Origin: Glandiceps talaboti
Taxonomy: Eukaryota > Hemichordata > Enteropneusta > Spengelidae
Reading direction: 5' to 3'
DNA: 64,000 nt
Assembly (NCBI RefSeq): GCF_964340395.1
Contig: NC_135566.1
Location: 11,442,501-11,506,500 of the forward strand
How positions within the stretch are numbered: the first letter of the stretch is position 1; each line of letters opens with the position of its first letter. The notes beneath the pieces are model-generated. The model did not search any database, was not told the origin of the DNA, and saw nothing but the letters and a program-made list of their open reading frames with translations. The position numbers and the translations under genes were made by a program. This document shows, in pieces, positions 37,001 through 50,736 of this stretch.

Positions 37001-40000
37001 GCATTCAGTAAGACTCCCCAGGTTGACTGTAATTTTACATGTCATTTCAGATGGTACAGAAGTCACCGATATATCCCATGTCATTACCTAACTCAGGTGA
37101 CTGACACTGAACGGTTAATGTAACCATTAATGTAATGTGATCCTAGAATACAGAGCAGATTAATTAGGCTATACAAACATACATATTGTACAGGTGAACG
37201 TAGTGTTATACTAACATTTGTTCAGTATACGCAACACAGAGAAATTACATTAAGGAAAGGTTGAACTATGCCCTGACATGTAAGCTTTTCTTGAATACGA
37301 AAACAGAAGGATTGCTTTTCAAGTAGTGTGTCTACTTTTCAGCAGACACTTGACTATGAAGGGTCAACACAGGTATAAATAATTTCAGATGGTAGATTTA
37401 TACGTGGCCTGAAAACTGAAACCAGACGACAACTTTCTCACGATTAGTTTTACACACACTTTATGACACCCAGTAATGGCATCAATTATAAGATCTAACA
37501 GCGAATTGGTATTCCACACGTCCTTTCGTTATAATTGTACTGTGTATTGAAGTAGAACAAAAATAAAGATGAACGAAAGTGGCATACTGTTTCCATTACA
37601 ATCTCACAACATTAACTAGCGTTAATGTTAGCCCATATGATATGCTTTCTTGAATTGTAAACTATTGCTAACCAACAAAATGCTGTCATTAGTTGATGAA
37701 AGACGTGTGTCAAATCCCTGCGTATTCTGGCAATGAGTTTTTTCAGAAGTGATTTAGTCTCAGTGTCATTACAGGCAGTGTAATGTATTGTGTCAACAGG
37801 TGTTCGTCCAATACGGTAACCAACTGTAGTTCTGCTTTTTTTATGCTACATCAACTTTAACGTATGATATGATTTTTATAAATTCGGTCTAGAAAATCAA
37901 TGTCAATGTTATTGAAAGGTACATTTACAAGAAAACAGTGACCAAACAACATTGCTGCGACACCTATACTTAAAGTATCTATGTTAAAATAGTATATAGT
38001 TTTGGTCATTTAAGCTCATTTACAAGGCCAAGTGCATCAGACGTAATTTAAATGTGCTGACAGGGTCTTGGCAAACTAAATATTTTCAATGATAAGTTCA
38101 TTTCTACCGTTTGGGTCTACATATTATCTAGCTTTTTCATATACATAATTATACACATTTCATTAATTTTCACAAAAACAAAGCATGGAGAATTATAAAT
38201 TAAAGAAAATTGGAAAGAGAGCTAACTTTGGCCATGTCGTGAAGAGACATGCATATATTGCTAATAGAATTTAACCTTTGTGCTAGGTTTGGTTGATAAA
38301 GGATAATACTAGTACAGTATATGCAATAGTGGAGCATTCAACACCTCCATATCTAAAATGTATGGAGGGAACCCCCAGCAGTTATACTTTACAGGGTACA
38401 TCTAAACACAGAATCCGTATCCGTATCTTCTTCCTCTCAACAATGGTGGTTCATCCCATAAGAACGTGAACTCATGATTACATTCTGGTGATATAATACC
38501 TAGCATGTTATAAACAGTCAGTAGACTGTAATTTGACATATATCTCAAGTGACAAATCACAAGTTGCATCATATGTACAGAAAGGAGGTACATGATATAA
38601 TATGTTCTATAAAACGTCCCTGTAGGAGTGCCAGTGACATGTAATGTTGTATAATTGCATGAGATGAATACCTTGGATAACAAGTCCCTAGTTGGCCATA
38701 AGTTGTCACATCCTGCGGACATAGTACTCGAAGATCTCGAGACAATCATGTCACACTCGAAGTATTAGAGCAATGCACTCACTTGTCAGTTCAGTCGTTG
38801 GTTAATCATTGCAAACAGATCAAGGCTCCATGTTAGGGATTCCATCGGATCTCGTTTGATTAAAATGTATTGATGAACGGAGAGAACTCGTAAGAAGTAT
38901 GTCTAGGAAGGTGTGAGATGCATGATAACATAGTCTACTTAATACAATGCTTTGACACTTACATGATTTGGAATTCCAGTTATGTGCCTAATATGCTATA
39001 ACAAATTTAGAAGCCACAAAAAGTAGCAAAGAGGACATGTTCATACTCAATTTATGATGCCACTCGATAATATTTCTCAAGTCATTTATATTTTATGCAA
39101 GTAAATAACCGAGGGAGAGCTCGATATATCGTGTATAACATTTGCTTTGTACTGTTTTTTGAAGCAGCCCTCTTGTGTGCTTGTATTACTTTTCATTGTT
39201 TGCTTTGTATTATAGCCTGGAGGCTGAAGTACTAAATAAATCATATCAAATTATAGTCTTCAAGTCCATAACTTTGAAACTTTAACATATCCGTCCATTG
39301 CTTTATCTACTAATGTTGCAAACCGTCTTCCATCAATACAGTAAATTTACTGTTGCTCATTTATCTCATTTTAATATAGTGAAGAAATACTATTTCTGGA
39401 TGGCAAACATATGACACCAGCTTCTTCGTTTGTAACCCATTCCATTATGACAGGATAAGACTATGTTACGTATAGATAATAGATGTCACGTGACGCTATA
39501 ATTTAGTACCATATGTTTATAGGCTAACCTTATGATATATTCAACTTTTTTTTTGCAACTTTATGAATTTATTTTCGGTAAAAAGATGTTTTGAATGAAT
39601 TGTGTATAAACCAATTTCTCGGTACCTGAAATGATATATTACTAGCCTATGTGCATCATAAAAATAACGAACATTCGATTTCTTGGTCGACACCTTAACT
39701 TCTACTCCACGCACTTCACAAGCATTGCTATAGGCGCGAATGAGAATAAGTCGATCTTCTTGTTCTATTGTGACCACCTAGCATGAGGTAAAATGCTATT
39801 GCAGTTACCGAGAAATGAATACACTAGTTGATTAGTAATACATGTGAATGAGCCAGAATATGCAAACCAGGCAAACAGGATAAATCGAAATGAAATCCAT
39901 TAGCTTATTACCAAACACGAGTATTGTTCCTTGAACACGATTATGGTATACTTTGGTAAAGGTATAATTGATGAATGCATTTACATAGTAAATTGTTATT

Positions 40001-43000
40001 GAACTGTATTGTTTTCACTGTCAGTGATGGACATTGCTATCTTGATGTGGGGTTACCTTCGTCTCAGTACAAGGTCACACCTCTGGCTGCATGAGACTTT
40101 ATTCTTTTAGAGTCATAAAAAGGAATAATGAGAACAACAGTATTATGGGCTTTACATTTTTATTGTTTTTCAATCCAATACGTGATCCTTCTACACATCG
40201 CCGCCTACAAACAGACCAATTTAAATCTAATCCTAATTTCTCGGTAGTTAACATTCATGAGAAACTGGCCGTGGTGAAATCCTATATCCAGACGTGTGCC
40301 ATTAAACGATCAAATCCACTGATATTTTCTCTGTTTAAAAGGTACAACAACTCTACTGCTTAGTGCAGAAAATATTCAATGTTTGACAATTTTGTATCCT
40401 ATTTCATTGAAAAAATAAGATTACGGTCAACTTTCTGTTATGCTTTGGTTAATAGCTCTTTTTGAAGTACACCTAATTTTTTTTATAATATGTTATGTAT
40501 ATTATTGAGGTACATGTCCGTCCCATAACTGCATCAGCAATTTTAATAAAATCGAGCGAATAAAGCTATCACAAAATGCAATTCAACTATCAACAGCACC
40601 CATCCATATATTCAATACTTGAAAAAAAGAAGTGTTTAATTTTCCTTACCACATTCCACCTAATTCATTGCATCATTGACTTCACACAACATGTGACCAC
40701 AACAGGTTATTAAAGCATTATTTATTGGGTATAATCAAATCTGATTGTTACCAGGAGATAATATTCTGTAATATCTCGGCACACATGTTTATCATTGGTC
40801 ATAAGAATAGCATTGTTCACAACCTTTTATGCCTTTGCAAATTTTAAAGGACTTTATTAGCATAAAATGTCATCAGGCATGCAGGATACATTTTGCCTTT
40901 TGGCAAGTCTAGTAATATGGTTTTTACCTCCATTTTTGAGATGAAGTAAAATGTCAGAAATAGTATTTGAATATTCTAATTGAAATTAATATTAACAATT
41001 CCCTAAACACTCACTTGTGTAAATGTATCAGGATTTTAGATTCTTCACATTATTGGATGATATTTAAGTAATTTGACAAAATGAGCTCATATATATTCAT
41101 TATTTTCGAACTGAACTGTACAACACAACATTAATGCACACAATTCAGTGTTTACAGTTTATAGCTATTCAAATTTGATGTGTGGCGGGCCCACCCACAC
41201 ACACAAAAAAACTACTATTTGTTTAACTTATGGATAATACAGGCCCACACAGAAAGAAGTGTTTGTTTAAACTCGTGGATAAATTTTTGCATAAAAACAT
41301 GGCCACTTGCTTAAATGAAAGTGTCCTATTAAACAGTGATGGGTTGAATTATACTGAAAATATATTCGAATATAAGTAAATGAAATGAATAACACTAGAC
41401 GTAAATGAATACTTTGAGATGATGAAGGTCGTAAGGTTGCAAATAATTAGTTAATTTTTGAATGATTAAGTGCATTCATCCATATATAGCACTTTTTTAT
41501 TCTTGTGTGTTTATTTATCATCGCTCATAGGTTTGAACGTATATAAGTTGTTTTGACCTGTTTCCATTATTGACTATTTCCATATTCTGAGATACTCGAC
41601 TGCATTCATTCAAGCAATGTATTTTGTTTAATAATTGGGTCGTAGAATGAATTCGAAATCACGTTTTGATAATAATGTAATAACAGAATTACTTCTACAA
41701 ACCTTATAGAGATAACCTCCTATGTAGGGATGTTATACTGGGTTGAACAGAATGTGTCAATGACTCCTCATTAACACAAGGGTAGGAATATGGAGATTGT
41801 CAAGTATTAAACACACTAAGCATTCAATCTGTAAGAGCAAAACTATGCAAGGCAAATACAACTTCACAAATAAATGGAGTATAGTTATGGTTTAATGATA
41901 TAATTAAATCAAAAATAGAAATTAAATATTCCCACTGGAAGTGAAGTTTAACACAGCAACCTTTACCACACCTGTGATCCACTTGATCAGCGCCCACATA
42001 GGGGTATTAGGAGGGACAGTACCACTTACCCCGGGAAGATGTTACTATGAATTAGGTCAAAGGTGGAACTTTGAGTCTCGCATTAACACGGCGTTTATAT
42101 AAGTTTTACCCGGGTAGCTAGAAAGATGAGGTCAGATTTCATGTTTCACACATTGCTCAATCTACACCTTTGACAGCGAGTCACTGGAAAAAGTAATACT
42201 ATACACTTGAATAATACGCTTTATGATTGCACACTGACGTGTAAACGACAGCTGGAGTTTATATTAGCATTTGACTTTAACATTGGCGCTGAAGGTCAAG
42301 CGCTGTTCAATTACTTAAATAAGTATATGTTATGTTCCTTAGCTCCTACGAATTAAATGCATATATTATATTAGAGATTTTAAGGTTGAATTCCTAAATA
42401 TTGCTTCATAAATTTAGTGATTTTCCAAACAAGGATAGTCTCGTCCACTGAGCTAGAAAAACTTTTGGAAATAAAGACTATGGCTGGATGAATGAATTAA
42501 TGCTAACAAGGCAGAGTGTGCTGTTGATTGGTACTTTTAAGGTCACATTAACGGTTTAGAAAGTTCAGATGGGAAATATAGACACTGAACACGTCTATGC
42601 AACCACATATAACGATATTCAAAGAGCATGGTAACGTACGAATCTGACTTTACATAATTACGAAGGCCTGAATGGTGGCAAAAAGCAAACAAACATAAAA
42701 TGACATACCTTAAATTTGAACATGGTAGACGTCGAACTAATTCATGTGAACTGGTGAACAAACAGATTGCTTACATCGTACATGCCCAGCTATGTGTGAG
42801 CAGTGGGTGGCAGTTTTGATAGGGCGAATGCAGGTTAATCAAACTACTTTTTGATATATATGTTTTTATGTCGTCAATATAAAATTAGTTCTGATATCAT
42901 CTTTTAAGTGTTGTAAAAGACATGTAGATGTAAAATAGTATCTGACAAATCGTAATGTGATATAGTAATAAGTGGGATTATCATGTTTTTTACGACATCC

Positions 43001-43637
43001 GCTCATTCCTTGACAAATTATTATCTTCTTGTACTTTTAGATTTATTAAAGCATGAAATGTTTTATGACATATAATTTCTCTAGGTATCGTATGCATAAC
43101 AGTTGTCCAGTATAATAATAAAACACATGTAACGTATACATTTCAACAATTTCACTTCATAGCTGTAAGGGCAAACCATAATTGATTTTCATTATGTGGG
43201 CAGCCAATTACAATAAACATGTTCCATGTTTGTTCTACTGCTATTAAACACTGTCGTATGGTAAAAGTTAGCATTTGCATAACAAAGCTTATTTACTATT
43301 ACAGACTACGTTTCGCAACATAGCTTAATACGAACAACATTGTCTAATGCCGCAATGATGCACACGTGTTACTCCCTCACGTCATATTAATTTGATTTAT
43401 TTAAATCAACCTATCATTTATCAAATATTGTTATACACAAAAATTACTGAGAAAAATGAAATGAACAAGTAATGTATTCACAATGGTGATCAATTACCAG
43501 CAGTTAGTGTGCTATATTCCATGTATGTTATTTACATTGTTGTTTTAGCTGTGCTCTTTCTCTCTACAAATAAAACGTGTAACAGAAACCGCGGCTTACC
43601 ATGTGTTACCTTCCTACATTTATGTGATGCATGGGTC
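34067..43637. other. long non-coding stretch
   Basis: About 9.6 kb without any gene, RNA or mobile element that I can support. Frames at 35,843-36,118, 38,402-38,749 and 40,091-40,363 are open for 90-115 codons but show no domain, no clear splice sites and no repeated sequence. AT-rich sequence dominates. Confidence 0.5.
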
Positions 43638-43754
43638 GAATTCTTAGGTCTGTCATATATGCACCTGTATACTATATGGTAGGTAAAGTATACAGCTACT
43701 GTATACTTACCATGTAGTATATAGGTGCATGCATGACACCCCGAATAAGAATTT
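43638..43754. repeat. 117-bp hairpin palindrome (MITE-like)
   Basis: The two arms, containing GCACCTGTATACTATATGGT and the complement of GCACCTATATACTACATGGT, are near-perfect reverse complements around a CTA centre at about 43,695. AATTCTTA/TAAGAATT close the ends. No coding capacity is present. Confidence 0.85.
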
Positions 43755-44084
43755 ATAACAGCCTTGCAAATGTTTCACTATTCTAAATATAAAATAGGTT
43801 AAAAACTCCATAGTCATGTTTCCAATAACTGAATTGTCTTAAGATAAACAAGGATAAATAAAAGAATAAAGAACGGTTTGACATTCTGCTGAAAGCAAAG
43901 ACACTAAATTAGGGGTATAATTGGTGGTAACCATTTAAATGATGGGAAAAGACAGACATTCACGTTTCACTGACCTTTCTCTCATTCCAAAAAGATATGT
44001 TTTCTGTACACAATGTGTTGCCGATGTGTACCGTCACGGTGTTGATGTTACCCGAAAGCAGTAGTGCAGGTGTTTGAGTACTAA
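43755..44084. other. non-coding stretch
   Basis: No supported feature. Confidence 0.5.
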
Positions 44085-44225
44085 CATTGACGACTGTTTG
44101 CTACTCTACTATGATATGACATATGTCGCTTGAGTGTCGCTATTTATATACAAATTGATTGGGCAGTGATCTCTAGGCTCCCTAGCTTGTGAATGATTAT
44201 ATGTAACACCTCAGCTTTTTCAACG
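44085..44225 (+). repeat. duplicated segment, copy 1
   Basis: It shares GATTGGGCAGTGAT, AGGCTCC and TAGCTTGTGAAT with 47,085-47,215, in the same order and orientation, at moderate divergence. A TATA-like GTATATAAAC lies at its right edge (about 44,224-44,233). Confidence 0.7.
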
Positions 44226-44274
44226 TATATAAACCTTAGTTCTAGGTCACTTCGAATTGTAGTTGCACTAATTG

Positions 44275-44475
44275 TTTCTGTTTGCAGTAATTTTTCTTTC
44301 TTTCATTTTATTTCGTGGATCGACTTGGAGCGGTAAATATGGCTACCGTTACTACAGTTACTCGATTGGCAATGATGGGTTTATGAAATTTGAATCAATT
44401 AGCGAAGTATTAACTTTCAACAACAGTGAACATTATATTTACACCAAATATCTCTATGGTGACAAGGTTAGTATC
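44275..44475 (+). CDS. possible exon of an unrecognised Tyr-rich secreted protein
   Basis: An open frame begins with a strongly hydrophobic stretch (FAVIFLSFILF) and continues with Tyr-rich sequence (YGYRYYSYSIGNDGF). It runs to a good donor at about 44,475 (GACAAG|GTTAGT). There is no in-frame ATG at its start, only a stop just upstream, so it would have to begin at a splice acceptor, perhaps TTTGCAG near 44,287. No family is recognised and no partner exon can be confirmed. It could well be chance. Confidence 0.2.
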
Positions 44476-45166
44476 TGCGACGATATTTTTGACTATTTTA
44501 TGATAATACTAACAAGAATTTAATGGTCAATATTGTGATATCTGGGAAATATCGTATCAAGTTTTTATATAAACGATGACCCCCCCCCCCCCCCCGTTAA
44601 AATATAAAATCAGTAAAATGTATAGAGTTGTACAGGATTTACTTTCGGTGTATTTTCCGATGTTGACGAAAACATGACATAAAGCATTTTCTGTAAATTG
44701 AATGATGTACAATGCATAAAAGGTAGTTAAAGTTTCCCTGTCAGCTTACCAATCTTGCCACACTTACTACCTTATACAGACTTTCTTGTTAAAATACATA
44801 TAGTTGTATGGCAAATCTACCTTGTTTTGGTTGTTATCATTCTGAAATATCAATATGAATAAAGGTAAAAATTATGTCAATCGATGGATACAGTTATAAG
44901 ATACCATCTATTCGCACTTTGACCTCACAGCTTCCTCCGAGCGATAAAATTACTAATATTTCATTTTTCAAAGCAGACATGGTTTCTTAGCTCATTGATA
45001 TATATAAGAGTCGACATTGTCATCTCAGGAATGTTTCCCATGATATTGATATTGTTATTCTATACCAACACATGGTCTATCAATCCATCGTTGCAATGAT
45101 TTGTAATATGTGAATATTCGTTGACTTTGGCTTCCTCCCTTGTATTGTGATCACTATTCTATACAT
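44476..45166. other. non-coding stretch with poly-C
   Basis: A poly-C run at about 44,580-44,595; nothing else is recognised. Confidence 0.5.
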
Positions 45167-45518
45167 CCCGTTTCAAGTTACCGCTCTGCGGCTCTGTTTG
45201 ATACAACCATGCAGAAACCAATAAGAAATTGCATGTCCTAGATAGCAAGATAGCAAGCTCGCAATGTCTTGTTACATTTTGTCTAAATAAACTAAATAAT
45301 TCAAACATATTGCAGTTTAGACGCAGACACGCGGACGCCAGTGTCTTGACGTCTGCATTTGATGATGTCTGCATGGTGGCACCTCAGTTGATTTCATTTA
45401 TACAACATGTAGATGTATTCATTCAATCTTGCTATCTTAAAGTGTAGCATGCGTAGTTTCTGATTGGTTTCTGTGTGGTTGTATCAAACAGAGCCACTGG
45501 ACGGTAACTTTAAACGGG
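45167..45518. mobile_element. 352-bp foldback element (MITE-like)
   Basis: The left end CCCGTTTCAAGTTACCG followed by GGCTCTGTTTGATACAACCA mirrors the right end, which reads the same in reverse complement with few changes. Homology continues through AGAAACCAAT and a GATAGCAAGAT motif, for about 90-bp arms. The interior has a smaller GCAGAC/GTCTGC hairpin. No clear target duplication was identified. The overlapping short frames on both strands are artefacts. Confidence 0.8.
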
Positions 45519-45771
45519 TTGTTTTTGCTTTGATATACAAAAGAAAGGTATCCGGAGTTTAGCCACCCTACCAGGAACTCCTCTCTCTGACCAACTCCTC
45601 AGATCACAGTTACCCGCTCTCGGTGATATTAGTCTCTGACTAAATATTTAAAAAAAGACGTTTAACTAAAAAGAATTGAATTGAATTCTACTGAAAACTC
45701 CTAATGTGCCTATCAACAAACGTACTGACTGGTCGAAGAAGAAACTCTTGCAGATAATTTACCAAAAACAC

Positions 45772-45776
<5 letters not shown>

Positions 45777-45829
<53 letters not shown>
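45777..45829. repeat. (CA)n microsatellite
   Basis: About 26 CA units. Confidence 0.97.
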
Positions 45830-45830
<1 letters not shown>

Positions 45831-46307
45831 CATTTATATGAAGAGGGAGGAAGGGAGACACCCATTGATGAATGTGTGGGCGACAGTTTACTCTGTCTGG
45901 AATACTATCTACAACACCATTGCAGATTAATGGAATTCGTTTTTCCCATTTTTTCATCAAGTGCACCAAGTGCACCTTGAAGTGTGTGTGGCGAAGGAAT
46001 GACGGTGTAATGTAATCTTCGATAAATCATCACAAGGCATTGTACTAAGTAGTATTTACATGGTTTCCTACGATCTGAGTTAATCATGAAATTGATCATA
46101 AAATGGCAAAAATCTTGTTCTTGTATCTTGGATATTTTATCGTACGCAGTTTCTCAACGTATAATATAACAAAGTATCAAGATAATAAAAACATTATGGA
46201 TATGTATTTAATGATTTTATTTTAGTTGTAACGACAGCTGTAAGATTAATCGATTTTCAGCAAGTGGAAGGCGGATAAACATTACAATAACATAGACTAA
46301 TTTTTAC
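45830..46307. other. non-coding stretch
   Basis: No supported feature. Confidence 0.5.
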
Positions 46308-46340
46308 AATATATATATATATATTGTAATATATATATAT
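46308..46340. repeat. AT palindrome
   Basis: Alternating AT sequence with a short self-complementary TACAATATA/TATATTGTA arrangement. Confidence 0.75.
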
Positions 46341-47084
46341 TTCCTTTCATTTGAAAAGTTGCCGTATGGCCAAGTTCGTTTTAATAACATGGCAAATATT
46401 GAGGCAAATAATTCAGATGGCGTTTGATAACATGGTGTACATAGCTATCATAGCATGATTGTAATTTCACATTTGTTGTTTCAAAATGTTCTCCCTTAAA
46501 AAAAATTATTATTAAGTTAGTTTATCAGGTAACTTCATACAGAAAATGCACACAAATAAATGCAAAATTGGTTTGATTAAGTTATTAATTTTCTACATTG
46601 GCCACATTGTACTGTACTCACCCTGTCCTTACAAGTACAACACTAGCGTGTAATTACATTTATTGTAAGGGCTATACTCGTTGGCTTACTACAGGTGCTC
46701 TTGTGGCAGACCGTAAATAAGAATTATTAAATTGCAAACGATTTCTTATTAACAGTAAACTCAATTTCAAAACATTATGCTCGTGTTTCCGGTGTTAATT
46801 GAAATGACTGCTAGAAACTAAGGAACCTGGTGTGCAAATCAATACATTACGCACGGTTTTCAATACTACTGAAAGCGGTGAAGTCAAATTACAAATACTT
46901 ATCTCAGATGAACAGGAGTGAGAAAACACTTACGTTTACCGATCATTAGTTCCTTAGTTCCTAGGAAAATCCCTGGAAAATCCCACATCGATATTCATAG
47001 CTATTCCACCAGTGTCTACTGTAATGATATAACCCGTAATGGTAATTCATGCGTAGATAACCAATGCAACGTTGATACGACTAC
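46341..47084. other. non-coding stretch
   Basis: No supported feature. The 65-codon frame at 46,918-47,115 overlaps the duplicated segment and has no motif. Confidence 0.5.
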
Positions 47085-47215
47085 TGTTTCCTACACGACT
47101 ACTACTATGGTTTGACGAGTGCTGCGACTTATACACAAATCGATTGGGCAGTGATAACAAGGCTCCTTAGCTTGTGAATAATTGTAATATAGCACATCGG
47201 CTTTTCAGAATATCT
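47085..47215 (+). repeat. duplicated segment, copy 2
   Basis: It aligns with 44,085-44,225 (shared GATTGGGCAGTGAT and CTTAGCTTGTGAAT). The TATA-like sequence of copy 1 is not preserved here. Confidence 0.7.
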
Positions 47216-47295
47216 ATCTTTACCTTCTTTCATTATTTTCTGTGTCATCCCGAATGGTACTTGTAAATGATCTACTTCAAATTTAATACGAATCT

Positions 47296-47317
47296 GGGCG
47301 GGGGGAGGGGGGGGAGG
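47296..47317 (+). other. G-rich tract with quadruplex potential
   Basis: Runs of G separated by single C or A bases give at least four G-triplets within 22 bp. Confidence 0.6.
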
Positions 47318-47460
47318 TATAAATGATGAAAGCGGGTGTCGACTTGGGAAGTATTCTTTCAACGATAATGAGCGTTTTACCTCGAGTAAATCCTTTTTTT
47401 TTCTTTTTTTTTTACTAAATCGATGATTTAGACACCGTTTATATTTATTGAATTGTATAG

Positions 47461-47795
47461 GCTAAGGTCTAAAAACAATTGTTTGGTTCCGGTTACCTGC
47501 CCCACCTAGTTTTTCACGCCGACGCTAAACATTTTTTTTACGTATTCGAGAAAAAATAATAAAATCGCGAAAATTGTGAACTCTCGCAAGAAATAGTGGA
47601 TGTAGAAACTGACATTAATTTAAAAAGACAATATGAAACTGTTTTTCCAATCTCTAATGGCTATACATCTGATGAGAAGAAATACATCACACAGAGACCA
47701 TATGGAAGACAACGGAAAACATAAGGCCAAATAAAACAAGTTTTTGGTCCCGGTTACCCGACCCCACCTAGTTTTTCATGCTGACCCTAAACTGA
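47461..47795 (-). repeat. interspersed repeat family, copy C
   Basis: The core (about 47,555-47,727) is the reverse complement of copy A. It is flanked by two direct copies of a head sequence at about 47,483-47,538 and 47,731-47,790 (GGTTCCGGTTACC ... CCACCTAGTTTTTCA). The second may be the head of an adjacent copy. Confidence 0.75.
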
Positions 47796-50655
47796 GAAAA
47801 TTAGTTTAAACACATGTTCATCAAATGCCACGAGAGAGTATGTTGCTCATAGCGACTTGCCAATTTGTGAAGTCCTGCTCAAACTTTATTGGTCAATACG
47901 TGCACGTGACTACATACAGGTGTGTTCAATATGGCGTATGTTTAAGAATGAATTCTTGTAGCTACAGTTCTCCGTCCATCGATTTCCCATTACCTAAACT
48001 TGGCATTAATAGAGTTTAAGGTCCAATTGTTGATTTTTAATATATGCAAGTACCATGTTGAATTGGTCATTACAAGTCACGCTCAAAATATATCAGAAAC
48101 AGAAAAGGTTCAATGTGATGTCTTCCAAGCATTTGGATAAAGCGTTTGTTTTCATTACCTCCACCAGAAACCAAAATGGTAAATACAGAAACATAAACGT
48201 TTTGACAATCTTTAAAGGTTGCATGCACACGTCATCACAGCTATTTGTCATGGGACATGTAGTCTTCTGTCCGTCCCACTGGAGCAAGAGATTTTAAATC
48301 GTAATTTCCAATCTTTTCTGACCTTGTGAAATTAGAGATTTGCAGTCTCTGACTGTCCTTTTATATAAAGTACATATAACTACTATCGACTGTTAGTAGT
48401 CTTTTAGTAGATGACATACATAGGTGAGTTAGGTTCGCGTCGTGAATTAGAGTAAATGTAGTTAAATACCTCGACCTCGATTTGTGTTACACTTATGGTT
48501 TTATCTAATCGTAAAAAAAATCGTATGACGTTTACCTTCGTCTGACCTTTCCTTACAGTTTGAAATTTACAGCTGACACAAGTGCGAAAATAGTTGTTTG
48601 GCATATGTCTGTGTTCAGACCTTAATTTGGCTTTCCTTTGTGGATGTCAATTAGCACATATTTTAAACACTGCACGTTCCTCTCATAGAAATGACATTTC
48701 ATTGCTTGTGACAAAGAGAGTGAAAGTCAAACCTTTTAGTATAAATGTATAAATGTTTGAATGACTGATCCTGTACTCTGTATATTCGTTAAAAGCTAAA
48801 ATATTTTGTTTCTTTTATTGTTAACAATATCACATTTGGTGATCGATGCACATTCTGAATAGCTCTCCTATATTTACCTGTATTGCCACTTATTTCCAGA
48901 ATAAGTAGACGGTGTGTGAGAAAATATTTTACCGTTGAACAGAAGAATATAAAATTTTCGTCTTCATAAAAAAGAATATTTCGTATACCTTGAGACGAAA
49001 ATCTCGTTTAGCGCAGGTACCCAAAATAAGATTAATCTAATTTTCTTTTGGTGTCAGAAAAAAACCAAACTGTTTACGAGGTTATATAAAGGGAGTTGTG
49101 CAACGTTCTATTTTATTATTGATGAAATAAATTCAAAAAATGCCATGATACTTAATACAGTTTAATCTTTCCAATACGCTTTAATAGCAAACATTTCGGC
49201 ACCTTGTATTTGAAGCAAACATAAACTTTTCTAGACTTGTACGCGAAAATAGGCATCGTTATAATTTACGTGTGAGTGTGTAGTCAGGTTTTGATTGATC
49301 TCTCGGCAAACAGCAGACAGAAAACACGACCTTCAATCTATCATTTTTTTACGACACCTCTGTAGTAACAGCATACTGGTTTATATGGCTTGGGCACATG
49401 TGTTGTCAATGGCTCTTTCGTATACAGGTAATTTCATGACAGTAAAAAACAGACAATGGAAAGCTTTGCCGTCCTTTCGTATTAAGGCTAGAGGGCATCA
49501 ATACATTAAGATATATCACCGATGGGACTTACAGACATTATACAATTTGTCATCTGTTTTTCGTACACAGCTGATGTTACTACGTATGATATATCGAATT
49601 AGCGTTTACCATCCGTCACCAATTCCATTAATTTGTTCCATTACAATCATACCTGTGTGTGTGTTGTAATGATGACAACAACGATTCTATGTATTTAATA
49701 TAAATCTTACCAGGGACACAAGGGTATACACATCAAACCGTCTATCTAATCAATTTGGGCATACTCTCAAGTGTCGAACAAATTGTATGCAATCACCTAT
49801 GCCTCGTGCAGATCGACAGTTTCCGAAATATTTAGAACACCACTACTTGTCCGAAATTAAACGAAATTATACATTCAAATTGTTTATGTAACCATAGACA
49901 GTCTACTGTCTATGATGTAACCCTTGATTTGATGATTTGAAATATAAATTACATTTGTAAGATTTGTATTTTAACCACATTTACACGAAAACTGAACCAA
50001 TCTCTCTCTCTTTTGAATAATAGAGCGACCTACATAAAGTGTTATATCATTCTAAGTATAGTTATACTGTATACATCATGGGATGCTCATCACTATTTAT
50101 TTTAATTAGTAGATACATAAACCCAATAGCTCGGCCTACTATGATGCAAATCTTTAATTCTTTCTTTGCTTCAGAACAGCTATGAACAAATCAAATAGAC
50201 ATTATTTGTAGCAGACGAAGGAATTTAGATTATTATTGATGATAGGTCACGTTTGTCGTCTGGGATGTAATATGTAGTTGTGGAATAATTGTAAATTTTC
50301 ACAGAACGTTGCTACCTTTCTGTAATTCGAAACGGTATTTGATGCTGCCTATTGTTCAGTTCATCAAATATAGATTTATTTTCATTAAATTGACAATTAC
50401 TGTGAAGCTAATTAGCTCTTTATCTCGTATAATAATTAAAACTCTGTATGTTGTCTATCTCTTATGAGGTATGCCATAGTTAGGTATGTAAAGTGACATC
50501 GATCATGCAGGGAACCAGTGAATATTAATTTACATGAACATCCTTTGGCGTTCGATATCACATGATACTCGGTTAACATCCAATATTGCTCTAGTACAGT
50601 TTGTGAAACAAAAATTGCAGATAGGAGGTCAACCTGTTCTCACCAAATTTGAATA
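47796..50655. other. non-coding stretch
   Basis: No recognisable gene. Frames at 48,055-48,297 and 49,295-49,669 lack motifs and plausible splice junctions. Confidence 0.5.
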
Positions 50656-50736
50656 ATTATGCATAATCTCGCTGAGGCTCTCATTATGCATAATTTCTTT
50701 GGAATTCTCATTATGCATAATCTCGTTGACTTAATC
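50656..50736. repeat. 27-bp tandem repeat, 3 units, each with ATTATGCATAAT
   Basis: Units start at 50,656, 50,683 and 50,710. Each begins with the 12-bp perfect palindrome ATTATGCATAAT followed by a C/T-rich spacer, and the period is exactly 27 bp. Confidence 0.85.
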
